Shown here piece after piece: positions 24,930 through 36,384 of a stretch of 64,000 nucleotides of DNA. Made by a program: the position numbers and the translations under genes. Every line of letters starts with the position of its first letter. Position 1 is the stretch's first letter. The notes under the pieces were generated by a model. It made no database searches. It had not been told where the DNA came from and was given only the letters and a program-made list of their open reading frames with translations. Source of the stretch: Homalodisca vitripennis (taxonomy: Eukaryota; Arthropoda; Insecta; Hemiptera; Cicadellidae); the NCBI RefSeq assembly GCF_021130785.1, contig NC_060214.1, forward strand, positions 44,127,001 to 44,191,000. Direction: 5' to 3'.

Positions 24930-25090
24930 TACTAGCAGTTACCCGCGCTTTGTACGCAACTTTAAGTTGGAAAACAGGGACATCGTGGGCATATTCCTGT
25001 ACCTCTATTCTGTGTATGCTCTGTGGGCAATAAATACTGGGACCTCTGAAACTACAGAGTGTTCAACATAATACTTAGTGTTTTGGAAAC
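24930..25090 (+). mobile_element. Probable decayed interspersed repeat (TACCCGCG-type)
   Basis: The segment begins ACTAGCAGTTACCCGCGCTT at 24930-24949 and continues with a more G+C-balanced stretch to about 25065. From memory, the words AGCAGTTACCCGCG and a following CTTTG/CTTCG are shared by very common insect interspersed repeats linked to non-LTR retrotransposon tails. No coding part is visible and the ends are not defined. This is a family resemblance, not a match I could check. Confidence 0.35.
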
Positions 25091-28000
25091 AATAGTTATA
25101 TTGTTAGAAGACGTGCAAGAGAGATAAAGCGGAAATATTTGATTTTAAACAATAATTTGACAGTATAATACATTCAAAATTAACTTTAAGGCATTAATTA
25201 AAAGGCAAATAAGGACTTCAATAAAAGTTAAGTTGGGTAAGTTGAAGTAAGTAGTATTTTAAATTACTACTAATAAGTATTACCAATCGTTCTTTGTTAC
25301 TGCATTCATATGAGATAAACGTAATGTAAAATTATTGCCAACAACATGGTATTAATCGTTTTTGTAGGTATTTAAAGAAACTTTAAATAAATAATGAAGT
25401 ATATATGTATAATGATGGCAAAATTTATAATTATCTTTCTGTAATCATGAAAGGTTGCATACGTTCTTTATCTACGGTATTTATCTGATTTGGTTCAAAT
25501 AGTCAGTTTAAAAAGCCCTTCCTAAGTTTCACTAAAAATGTAAAACACAAATAAATAATGACTAGATAAAAGTTTTTATGATGAACCAACTACTGTTACA
25601 ACGGAGCTCTTTTCACTCAAACAGTTATAATTCAACAGATACAGAGGTCGTAACAAGAATACAAACACACTAATTAATATGTTATACATTTCTAATGCTG
25701 CTGTGAATATGACTAAATAATGTTCCTTGCATGACTTTTGGCTCTTGTTCATGTTGATGTATTTGATTCATGATAATGCTTCTTGGCTGTGTAATACGAA
25801 ACGAAATTATTAAAACTGAACCTAGTAGAGTTTAGTATTATAATTTACAGGTATACTGTCAAGTTATGTAAAATATTAGTGCCTTACCATGTGATACTCA
25901 ATACTGTATTGATATAGTCCCAAATGGTTCAATGTTACATACATCACAATCAATACAAGGCGAGGTTGAAGTGTATAACGTATTAAGCATTTAAGGAAAC
26001 ACGAGATTCTGGACTGTTCTTATTTACTGCTAGGCTTTCAAACTCAAAAGAAAAAGTTTTTCATAATTTTTAATTTAAATACAAAATTCTATGCTATTCG
26101 CTAATTTTACATAATGGCATGGCATGATTAAACTGAATATTTCTCCGGATCTCTTGCCACATGATACACTAACATTATTATTCACTCAATCGGGTGTCGT
26201 AGCAGTGTTTAAATAACAAAAGACTACAAAACAAGTTGCGAAAATATTGTGCTGTATGTTCTTGTTTATTTATGAAACATTTGTTTGTCACATTTTTTAA
26301 TATTACGTACTTAGTATGTTAAAAATATTATTTATTCTGCTCTCTTTTCGTAGCCCTAATACTTGCCTGTAGGATATATCTAAGCATATTCGATAATGCC
26401 CACCCAAAAAACATGGAGTGACGTGTTTCATGGCTTTTGATTCATTTTTGACATTTCGTATAATAAAAAGTCAGATATAAATTAAATGTTGGCAGACTTG
26501 ATAGTGATAGGCCGCTGTAATGCTCAGCCAATTAACCAACTTAACCATCCGGTTTGAGTTTTAGTTTCTCCTAACCGCATTCTGATATTAGAAATATAAA
26601 CAATATTACCATATAATGATCACTCATTAAAATGCCACTAAAGGGTGTTTAATGATCAAATGAACCTAGTGTTGTATGTAACACACACGTCACGTTAACT
26701 AGACGTAAATGGAGCTTCGCACATGTTTACCCTGATAATTACTTCGTAACTCAATCAGCCGTAAGCACGATGTTGATACTACTAATACTGAGTTGCTTCA
26801 TGTGCTAATTTCTTACCAGATATATGGACTTAATATTATGTGTATAAACATTGTCGCATATTGCAGTTTTACCACACAATTAAGATGATTTCGCCTTACA
26901 ATGAAGATGATTTTTCCATACAATGAAAATGTAAAATGTCGGTTTGAACGTGAAGGGAAGTTCTCCCCCTTTTAAAATCAGCACAACAGTGATTTCAATA
27001 CAAATAAGTATTTGATATAAAGATAGAAGTTTAAATAGTAATAGTGAGTGGCCCATTGTCTGATTATTGAGAGAAACGTTAAGGTCTATATTAAAACCTA
27101 GTCATCAAAATTTAGTCGTATTTAATTAAAATAGTTAATTAAATTCTACTAATCCTAAGTGACTTTGTTTAACAATGGTGCTGGTATTGCAAGATTCACG
27201 ATTTTATACAGATAATGATTAAGAAAACGGCTCCTGAGCACATGCAGATTAAATGTATACCTTTATTTGTATTATTATTTTTAACAAAGTGTAATCTAAT
27301 ACTCGGTATTAACAAACTGTTAATGCTTGTTTGGGTAGAAACATATAAACTTCAAAATTTCTCTCTGAGTTTCGCTAATTTGGCTGATACCTTCCTTCAA
27401 AGGTGTGTGAAGTAATACACTCTGTTCATAAATCAGCCTAAGTGAATTAACGGGGAAGAGCTTCATAATAAATTTTTTTATAAGTTTACAAAGTTGTTAC
27501 TTTTGTTGAACCACTAATTTAATCTAAATAATATGGACGGACACTAGCCAAATTCCACTTAGGTATTCTATGGATTTTTCTTTAATGTCTGTTTGTTTTT
27601 TGGAATACGTATAGAAATTACGGTTAAGATACAGTACATACATCATAACTCCTACTAAAAAAGAAGACGTGACTGAGTAATGCTTGAGGACTATTCACTG
27701 CTGTTCGTGTGCTTCATTTAAATAAGATGGTTTGTACCGGATGTTTAATATCATGGGCCTTCCGAAGAATATTGTTACCCCTTTTGAATCTTCAGTTCGA
27801 TTCAAGGCCGAAATGTGAATAGTAAAATTGAGAGGTATCGTTATTGGATCGTGATGGTGGCTCTGGAACTCTATTAGAGTTTTGGGAGTTTTGCACGCAA
27901 TTATTCTCTGTCGTTGTAATAATTTCTTTATTTATAAAGTAGGATGAATATTTGACATTGCTAGGTCACTGTGTTTCTATTTGATTTTGCAGTGACTGCT

Positions 28001-28356
28001 GCTATCAAGGATACTATATTCACGTTACTGAGCATGATTAGCTTTTATAACTCCTGGTTCTATTCTTAGCATAGCTCCTCAACCAACTTAGTCCTAACAT
28101 ATGTTTTCGATTCAAATGTGTTGAAAAGGTGGTACTTAGGTTCAGAATCCCCCTAACTTGACTGTGGGCAGGGTAATCACAGTATATTTCTAAGAACAAT
28201 TAGTGGATAAGAATAAAGTCCGACTGAGACTTTTGGAGCTCTAAGTTTTTTAATGTACTTAAAGAACGAGCTGTAGCTCTACTCATTTCATTCAGGCTTT
28301 AATCAAATGCCTCCCAGCACGATTATGCAGAAAAATGGACAAGAAAGAAGAAACAT
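25091..28356. other. Spacer, no gene seen
   Basis: Short frames only (for example 27215-27415 plus). A G+C-balanced patch at about 27740-28200 contains several plus-strand fragments but no frame long enough to judge. One copy of the GCTCAGCCAA word seen further right occurs at about 26522. Confidence 0.45.
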
Positions 28357-28602
28357 TTGGATCTACAGTGTTCATTCATTTCCAGCGTTCAACTCTTGTT
28401 CCTGCAAAATCCACCTCAACATTTATTAACCATTCATCTCCAGTTCATGTTCCTCTTAGTTCAGCACCTGGAACCTGATTATATTATAGTTATCACTAAT
28501 GGAGTCTGGAGCTATTTATGTTCGTCTGAAGAGATCGAAAAAGCCGACGAAGAAAAAGCTAAAAAGAAAAATTTGCATTTTTTCGACATCAAAGACACAT
28601 AG
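28357..28602 (+). other. Unrecognised short open frame, possible gene fragment
   Basis: An 81-codon frame that begins with ATT/TTG-type codons, not ATG, at its 5' end. Its second half reads EPDYIIVITNGVWSYL followed by a Glu/Lys-rich charged segment ending at TAG 28600-28602. The pattern hydrophobic run, then NGVW, then SEE, recalls the DGLW motif of PP2C-type phosphatases, but the metal-binding Asp is Asn here and nothing else of the fold is present. A consensus donor (CAG then GTGAGT, 28624-28632) lies 24 bp after the stop. It may be a retro-copied or broken gene piece, or chance. Confidence 0.2.
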
Positions 28603-28801
28603 ATTACAAAATATAGTGTAACCCAGGTGAGTTAGGATTATAATTTTATCATCAGGTGCACAATTTCAGTTCCTACGTCAAATTTGAATATGTAATGCAC
28701 TTAAACCCAACTATGAATTAGTAGATTCATGAGTGATTTTGCTACATATATGCAAATGCCATTTCCCTAAAATAATACTTTTTAAGGCGAAGAGGCAATT
28801 A

Positions 28802-28802
<1 letters not shown>

Positions 28803-28862
<60 letters not shown>

Positions 28863-28878
28863 TGTGTTTGTGTGTGTA
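28803..28878. repeat. (GT)n microsatellite
   Basis: An uninterrupted GT run of about 57 bp, followed by TTTGTGTG-type interruptions. It keeps long Val/Cys frames open on the plus strand and Thr/His frames on the minus strand; neither is a gene. Confidence 0.95.
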
Positions 28879-29186
28879 GCAATGCACAGTCATAAAGTAC
28901 GTTACAAGTGCACACGACTGAGACAATGTATTAGAGTTAACATTAAGTTAATACAGGACCTTATAAAAACTTACTTAATGATGTAATAAGTACGTGTATG
29001 GGTTATATTTAATATTTATAGGTTTAAGTTATCGTGTTAGATGCTTCAAAATCCCAAAGATTCGCTTAAAAAAAATAATAGTTTGAAGAGAAGTAATATG
29101 AAGTAGAAACTATTAACCGAATCAACCTATATGATAACTCACATTGTTAAAATAAAAAAACAGTAGCAGTCGTGGGACTGCCGATA

Positions 29187-30509
29187 GAAGTGAAAACGGA
29201 ACTATTAAGTTGAGATTAATTAAAACTATATGCAAAAATTATACAGATGTACTGCTACTATAACGTATTGTTGACGTGACTCACAAAATTATACTTATCC
29301 AAAAAGCGTCCAACGCGCACATAATACAGTAAGAAATAGTCGATGTATTAGTGAAAGTTTTATAATAAACATCGGTGATTCTGAGACCAGCGATAGTGAA
29401 GAGGATAGTGACGCCAGTGATGTGGAGGAACTCGCCGCTCCATTGTAAAAAAGTACTGTAGGTATTTAAGAATATTATTTTAATGCAAAAAAGTTTAATG
29501 CAATCATTATACTTGTTGTAATTGTTCAATATTAATAGTTAGTTAAACATAGAATACAAGTGAGTTAACACCGTTGTAAATAATACAGTTATTGCTACGG
29601 ATAAAGTATATAATTGCAATGACAATTAAACCCACAATATTTTTAAGACTAATAAATTAGTTAAATTAACTTGGTTCTTTCGTAAAGATATTTTTATTGC
29701 ACAATAAACTAATTTATTGAGTTAATACGGTATCAGTGAGCCAATGCGCCAACTACAGTTCCGGCAGAAACGTTCACTCATCACTTCATACGCTACTACA
29801 GGCTAAACTAAACTTCCAATAAAAAAAATGATAAATTACAAAAAAAATTCATCTATTTTCACACAACTTTCTCGCTGACAAATTTTGTCTGACCAAAAAA
29901 TAAAAAAAATCCTCGCTTACTACTTTTTTCTTGTCATTGTAAACGCTATGTAAAATGTAAACAATAATCAAAATTATTTCGAAATTTTTTTAATATTTAA
30001 AAATGTAACCAATAGATTGCCAATATTAAGAGCTTTAATTTGACGCATCTTATAGAATTGTACGACATTGGCTTCACTTTTAAATCGCGAGAGGAAGCCG
30101 TAGAGGTTACTGATTTTCGCAGTCTGTTTTCATACTCCGCCGGGACAGTTTTAACACAGCGAGACTGACTTTTTCATGCAGGTTAGTAGTCCGCGGCCAA
30201 GTCTACGGTTAAAATTTTAAAGGCAAATTAGAAAAAAACCAGTACAGTTATAAAAAACTTACTAGACACCAATTAAATGAAAAATTACATTACAATTCCA
30301 ACGGTACTTGTTTCATTGAATTCCGTCATTCCAAGTAAACACAACCACGTTAAAGGTAGGCTTGCACAAGCCTGGAACAAAAACCAGTTTGTCTTTTGAT
30401 AGGGATCAGCTGTTTTACATAGAGTATTATCATTAGCATGTCGGGGACGCGAACCGAGGATTTTACCCTCTACCAAAACGCTCAACGCGCCTAAAGAAGT
30501 TTTCACTTC
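29187..30509. mobile_element. Tentative DNA element bounded by an 11-bp inverted repeat
   Basis: GAAGTGAAAAC at 29187-29197 is exactly complementary to GTTTTCACTTC at 30499-30509, and both arms reach a TTGAG word a little further in. Inside, near-matching ACGCGC-containing words occur at about 29305-29323 and 30473-30491 in the same orientation. G+C-richer tracts lie at about 30060-30200 and 30420-30500. A short acidic frame near the left end resembles a transposase N-terminus. No target duplication was recognised and 11 bp is short, so this could be coincidence. Confidence 0.35.
29368..29448 (+). pseudogene. Short acidic fragment, possibly a transposase N-terminus
   Basis: 26 codons reading NIGDSETSDSEEDSDASDVE and then ELAAPL, ending at TAA 29446-29448. 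Ser/Asp/Glu-rich N-termini like this are common in piggyBac-type transposases and their domesticated relatives. No ATG precedes it in frame, no downstream domain follows, and low-complexity acidic sequence is a weak marker. Confidence 0.3.
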
Positions 30510-31130
30510 AAAAATTGTTTTCTAATGTTGTTCAATAATATGATTACGACTAATATTCAATCATTTTATATAATTTTAATATTCTTTTAATATTCGTGAT
30601 AATCTTTCAAATTAAGTCTTAATATTATATTAGTCATAAATGTTAGTTAAAAACCAAGCTACAAATGCATTATCGATACTATAAACATCTTCTTGAATTC
30701 ATTTTTTAAATCCTTAGTTGTGATCTTTTATTTATTAACTGCGTATTTTTAAACTCTTACATACAGTGTAATACTGTTCCTGGTATACAGATATTTTTTA
30801 TAAAACGTAGCACATTTCAATAACGTTTCCTCTTCTCACTTCTACGTTTTAATATTCACCTGAAACTGGTACATTTGAACTATTTTAAATACTATAATTT
30901 ATTTTGTCTTAGGAAATAGATTATTGATAGTAAAATTAAACAAAGACAGGTATAAGACATACAAATTAGAACACATATAGAAGAATAGTGTCAATTTTTG
31001 AAATTCGTCTCAGTTTTATATCATTGTATATTATTTACAATTATGTTTTATTACAGTAAGATTTACTTTTATCCTTAAAACATTTTATTTTCTATTTGTA
31101 TTAAAGGTGCAAAAATTTAAAGCTGAACTG
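30510..31130. other. A+T-rich spacer, no gene seen
   Basis: I see only A/T-rich sequence without a coding frame or clear repeat. Confidence 0.55.
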
Positions 31131-31560
31131 TATTGTACCTTAAACCCAAACGTAAGACCAGGAGCGTGATGTTCTGATCGTTTTTGACAGCGTCTGCTTG
31201 ACGGTGACCTGACCAGTGTGCCGTAGGTGCCTTGATCAATATGATCTAGTCCGTGAGCAATCTCTCTAAACAAAGCGAGGGTGTTTTCTCGATTTGCCTC
31301 TTTGACAAACCTGTTAGATTTGTGGAGTTCAAATGGCACAAAACACACATAGACACATACATGCCATTCAACCATGTGACCCACCCCGATGCCAGTGAAT
31401 GTTGTACATTAATAGCTATAAATCCAATTACCAATTCACCCATGGGTACCGAGTCGACGCCATGGGAGCTCAAGAGGTGTTTCGTGCTAGAATTACCGTT
31501 CCCTGTGCTTGTGCTGAAGTGAGAGAGACGTCGGTGTGTTTACATTGTTCCATCTAAACC
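31131..31560. other. G+C-richer block of about 430 bp, unexplained
   Basis: Composition changes sharply at both sides. Overlapping frames stay open on both strands (minus 31085-31384 and 31246-31473; plus 31253-31522). The most protein-like is the minus-strand stretch with LALFREIAHGLDHIDQGTYG, encoded around 31200-31290. CCATGG occurs twice (about 31440 and 31461), and GTCGAC lies between the copies. I cannot name a product. A solo LTR, an element fragment or an isolated exon are all possible. Confidence 0.3.
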
Positions 31561-31986
31561 GTTTAGTTATACTGCTATTCTTGACTGTTACTAGAAGATT
31601 TACATTTTTTTATTTTTCTCAATAACTATCGAATAATATAAAGTCAAATTTATAAAACCGTCTAATACTTTTAAACCATTCGTCGAACCTTATAAGCCTT
31701 AAAAAGACAATGGATAAAAATTAAAGTTTTAATATTGAAACGGTACTGTCTCCAACGTGGTTACCAAGACATTTGTAACTATAAAAAAATAAGATCAAGA
31801 AGTGAATATTTATTTCATTAAAAATGGCTGAGGATTAAATCCCTTATTAGAATTCGATCATTATTATTTTATTTGCAACAAAACATAAAGGGGCCCACTT
31901 ACATCTCTGCTATTCTATAACATATTAAACAATGGACTAGATTTAGAGCAATATAATAATCAATATTTTTACACTTTTGTGTATAA
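31561..31986. other. A+T-rich spacer, no gene seen
   Basis: Nothing recognisable between the G+C-richer block and the piggyBac-like element. Confidence 0.55.
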
Positions 31987-32432
31987 CCCTTTGAGCCCCG
32001 GACCTAAAAATATAGTTTGTGCAAATTTTTACCAAGTCTAGTTTTGCAAGTAACTGTCTAAAAACCCCAAGGCCTTTTCAGGGATTTTGTACGATTTCAT
32101 TTGAAAAATCATACCATCACTAATATACTAGCTAATGGCCTATACACAAAAAAACACACAAATGTTATACATTAAAATGTTTCGAATAAGGTAGTTTACA
32201 AATAAAAATTCAATAAGGGCTCAAAAAATTTTATCTACTTTTATATATGTAAAATAACGCATATGTGCAAACTAAAAAAGAAGAAAAAGTTACATTTAAC
32301 ATGTTTTATAAATAAAACAAGGAACAATTAACCCGTGGAAATAATTTTATTTCATTTGCCATGTTATTGCAAAGATACAAAAAAAATTTCAGACAGATTA
32401 GTTCAATAATAAATATTTTGTAAAATATTTTT

Positions 32433-32664
32433 TTAATTACACAAAACCTGTGACGTACTACGCCTAGGTTGTGTAACATTAATCTGAGCTGATGTAGATG
32501 GTATCTCAGGCGTCAAGTCTTTAGCACTAAATAGGCCTACATTTCTGTTATTGTCACTATCATAATTAAAAAATATCAGATAATACCGAATCGTCATCTG
32601 AATAGTCAATATTCAATTGTCTGTCAACTTCACTTGACTGTTCTGCTAGGTTTGAATCACCCAT
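32433..32664 (-). pseudogene. Truncated piggyBac-like transposase N-terminus
   Basis: On the minus strand an ATG at 32662-32664 opens MGDSNLAEQSSEVDRQLN, then an acidic SDDDSVLSDIF segment. A T-run (plus-strand A-run about 32568-32573) carries one extra base. The shifted frame continues NYDSDNNRNVGLFSAKDLTP and then a serine/threonine- and arginine-containing stretch to TAA at 32433-32435. The acidic, low-complexity start, followed by a short basic stretch and placed internal to the right terminal repeat, suits a piggyBac transposase. The DDD catalytic domain and the C-terminal cysteine-rich finger are absent. Confidence 0.5.
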
Positions 32665-32996
32665 TATTTACAAAATAAAACAATATTTCATACTGAAAGT
32701 ACCAAAACAATAATATAACTGTCTACTCACACAAACGTAACGAACATCAAAATAAACACAGTAGTGGAACAACACAACACAGTCTACTAAACGTAAACAA
32801 TGACAGCAGTTGCAGATGTTGTTCTTAGTAACAGCTGATATTCTTACTCTTTCTTTAGGAGTAGTGTAAATATTATTTAGTAACCTTTGACCATGCAATC
32901 ATATTGTATATGTATGAAAATAACATTATAAGTTCTAAAATCACTGGTATCGCTAAAATTAAACACTTAAGAGCCATTTATAATAACTTATAGCAT

Positions 32997-33016
32997 GCCG
33001 ACGACATATCGTCGGC
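32997..33016. repeat. Subterminal palindrome of the piggyBac-like element
   Basis: GCCGACGA (32997-33004) and TCGTCGGC (33009-33016) flank a four-base CATA spacer. Related words recur at about 33050-33058 and 33085-33100. Probably binding sites for the transposase (inference). Confidence 0.75.
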
Positions 33017-33118
33017 TGGGGTTTCTCGCACTATTTTTACTGCCGGATTATCGTCGGCCTGGGGGTTTTTGGACAGTGAGATTTACCGACGATATACCGG
33101 AGGCTGAAGCTCAAAGGG

Positions 33119-36100
33119 TGGAAATACATTTTGTTTCATCAATTTTTTACCCTGCAGTTAATTTAATAACCTAGGAAATAGCACAGTATATTGTTTTAAA
33201 AAGTTAATATGGACCATAGATTAATATTAAATTTTCAAAACTAGAACCAATATTTTATAATAAATTTACTTTAAAAGTCGCATATATCAGTCGTAAATGT
33301 TGTGACACGCCACACAACTCTCGTTGTGATTAACGACATACAGCTGACCGTCTGCAGTGACTGTGACAATGTGTCACATAAAACATGTGTCAGATTGTAA
33401 CATTTAGACTTATATCATAACTAATGTTGTCTTAAACCATTGTTTTATAAAATGTGTACTTTTTAACTAAACTATGAAAATGTCGCTGCATATGAAATAA
33501 AACTTGTCAAAAACATAAGGGTGAATAGTTTTAAGACACCTTTTCCGTCGTATTTCTGTTAAACATTGAATAAAAATTTATTAAGCTGTTCAAGTAATAA
33601 TTTTATAACATATAATATAATTATGTGTGAATATTTAAGTTTTGGAGTATATTTCTGCACTATTCGCATTGGTTTGCGATATCTTATTGATAATAAACTT
33701 ATGTTGTTATTTCGGACATTACCGAAAGCAATTAATGTTTTATTAAACAGACTTGATTTGTATCGCACTTTTTATACTTTAAACTTGTTCGTTTCATCAG
33801 TAAATAATACGTGATTAATAACATATACCAAATTATTTTGCGAAAGTATAATTGCTAGGTTTAACAACAATTAACTAATATAACAGTAGTATCGAAAACA
33901 CTATACTTCAATTTTTTCGATTAAGCATCCGTTCTCAGGCATACATTCATACAATATATCCCATTAATGAAAAACTTTATGAACGCTCAGCCAAATCCTA
34001 TAAAATGATATGCTTCATCCAATAACGCAAGTTTTTCAATTAGAAATATAGCTGCAAGTATAATTTCCAATATATTCCTCATAGAATTTTTGAAATGATG
34101 CGCAAAGAAGAAGTAACATATTACCAATCCCATAATTGATGGGTAGGCTCAGGAAATATGAAAATTAGTAAGCTACACTCTTTCTTATACTCTCAAGCCA
34201 CTCATAGCAATTAAAGAGTTCACAATAATCTGAGTTACTAAAATTTTTGTTTGTTTTATAAACTCTTAAAACTCGAAAGGTTACAATTTCTATTATCAGA
34301 GTTATTAAAATTTTCTTAAGCCCGTATTTCCAATTGTAATTTGAAATATGTGTAAGATTATAAATATCTATTATATCAATGCACGATGGCAAAAGAGCGG
34401 AGAAAGCATCAAAGAATTTGTAGAAAAAGTCACATTTCCACTGTTTGATAATGTTGAAAGAAGAGTCTCTGATAAAAATGACGCTAACATCTGATCTTTA
34501 AAAAGTTAGTACATCTACTCCCTTAAAATAACATGAAACTCCTTTGTTAATGCACTTTGTATGACATAAAATCTAATACATCTTGTGTCTTTTTTAAAAT
34601 CTGACATGAATATAAGTACGAGTATTTTTAATGATTTCAAGTGTAACTATTTGGATGAGAGAAGGTAGGTGAGTTTTAAAATGTTCAAAAAATTAAAACC
34701 ATTTAAAGTGGGTTGTATTTATGAACACAACTTAAAATGATCGTACTCATACAGTCTTATACTGTAAACACTGAAAATACAGAAGTGTGTCACACCACAT
34801 ATTATAGCAGGCTTCGCTGAAGTTTCAGGCTAAATTTCAAATCCAGATAATTGCATTCCCAAAAATTCACTCGGAAAAATCAACAGGAATACGATGAAAC
34901 AGATAAAAGTTGACTAAACATTACTCATCGTAGAACTTATCCTTGTAGAAATGAAGATTTGTGCAAATTTAATGTTTATATATGATATCCATCTAGACTT
35001 GTTTTAACACCTAATATATTCAGATTTGTTTTCGTTAAACCGTTAAAAATAATAATAATGTTTTAATTATAAATTTCCACTTAAAGAATCACTATAAATG
35101 GAGTTGCACGTGTTGGGATAGTGAAGCCACATATGTTAATACGTCACATGTTGAAAACCTCTTAAGGATGTATTGCTTTTATTTACAAATTTTATATTAA
35201 GCTATTTTCTCATTGTTATCATTATTACCTGTAAACCCAATGATAACGCTCAGCCAAATTCCATACAGATGATTTTGAATCGTCATCTTTGTGCACTCAA
35301 TTGTGCTCCTTATGAGACAATGATAATACCTCTTCTCCTAGATTGTACTACTTTACTTTACTGCACTACTATCCCGATGCTGGGGGTTTAGTTTTGAACT
35401 TCGTGGTTCTTCGTCACGGACTGTTTTTGGATCACTTCAGTCGAACATGACTTCAGGAGGAAAGTTTGCAACAGCATCATATCTCAGATGCTGCACGTGA
35501 TAGAAGGTAAACTTGATATTAGCATTGAATCAACCCTTCCCGCCATAGCTGCGTTTAAAACAATTTGTACTAAAATAAACTCTTCCTTTGAATAATATCA
35601 TGTACATTTTTAAGACCGCCGACCAAATAATCCTTCTGGCAATTAACCTGCTCGATTGCTCAGCCAAATCCTACGGAGGGACATTAATGAACACTAGAAT
35701 TACTTTAGGGTATATATATATAAATATTTCATACAACACACCGAGTCTATGACTTAATTTATTCTCCCTGATGGCAATAAATAGGGATAGAAGAATATTC
35801 TCACCAGCCCCCTTAATAACAGGCTTCGCTGGCGCTCAGCCAATAAACATTGCATTTTTATCAGTTTACAAGCTTATAAAGGCCAATATTGACATTTGAT
35901 CCCTGCAGCATGTGGAAATATGCCAATAAAATGCGGCGAAATATCCAATCGACGCCCTTTGACCCCGGTCTGACACTGTAGGGACATTTACGAGCAATTA
36001 TATGAAATGGTTGTTTGAAACGTGTTTGTTGAATATTGTGTGTGTGAAATCATATTTCATTAATTGGCATGGTACAGGTTTATTACAGATATCTACTTTT

Positions 36101-36365
36101 TTCTCGTTGAAATAAAACTAATAGAATTGAAAAACTAGACAAATACATATTTATCAAATCAAGTTTAATACACATTTGTATTGAACATTTTACTGATATT
36201 GCTCTTCTTGCCTTTTGCGGGAATTTACATATTTTTAGTATATATTTTGTAGTAATTATTGTTAGTTTAAGTAATTATTGTTTATTTATGAACTGTTTTA
36301 ATCATGTGTTATTTGTTTCATTTCATTTGAAATTGAGTTTGTATATTCCTGCAATAAAGAAAGTT
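33119..36365. other. Spacer with several copies of a short dispersed motif; no gene
   Basis: The word GCTCAGCCAA, mostly as AACGCTCAGCCAAAT, occurs at about 33987, 35248, 35658 and 35834. GGCTTCGCTG precedes it directly at 35824 and occurs alone at about 34810. This looks like fragments of one interspersed repeat family, but full-length boundaries are not visible. Short overlapping frames at 33559-33814, 34165-34392 and 35173-35391 have no domain signature. Confidence 0.45.
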
Positions 36366-36384
36366 TTCTATTCTATTCTATTCT
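36270..36384 (+). mobile_element. Possible LINE 3' tail with (ATTCT)n
   Basis: A T-rich stretch leads to GCAATAAAGAAAGTTTTCTA and then four ATTCT-type pentamers (about 36366-36384). An AATAAA signal followed by a short simple-repeat tail is how many insect non-LTR retrotransposons end. There is no coding sequence upstream that I can tie to it, so the call is tentative. Confidence 0.35.

Larger units (their letters stand above)
31987..33118 (-). mobile_element. Non-autonomous piggyBac-like element, about 1.13 kb
   Basis: The left end reads CCCTTTGAGCCCCGG (from 31987) and the right end reads GCTCAAAGGG (to 33118), so the first ten bases, CCCTTTGAGC, are a perfect terminal inverted repeat. From memory, CCCTTTG-type ends next to TTAA characterise insect piggyBac elements. 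Here the flanks are TATAA on the left and TGGA on the right, so the TTAA duplications are mutated or absent. The right subterminal zone has three related GTCGG/CGACGATAT words, one a perfect 8-bp palindromic pair. A truncated transposase start lies on the minus strand. The central and C-terminal coding parts are deleted, so it could only move with help from an active copy elsewhere. Confidence 0.6.

Noticed and set aside
28711..28986. Open frames on both strands across the GT microsatellite
   Set aside because: They are kept open by the dinucleotide repeat (Val/Cys or Thr/His runs) and have no other support.
30420..30490. tRNA or tRNA-derived SINE on the minus strand
   Set aside because: A GGTAGAG word and a GGTTCGCGTCC word resemble A and B boxes, but they are only about 11 bp apart and no cloverleaf can be drawn.
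33559..33814. Overlapping frames on both strands
   Set aside because: Neither has a domain, biased composition or splice sites; mutual shadows in A+T-rich DNA.
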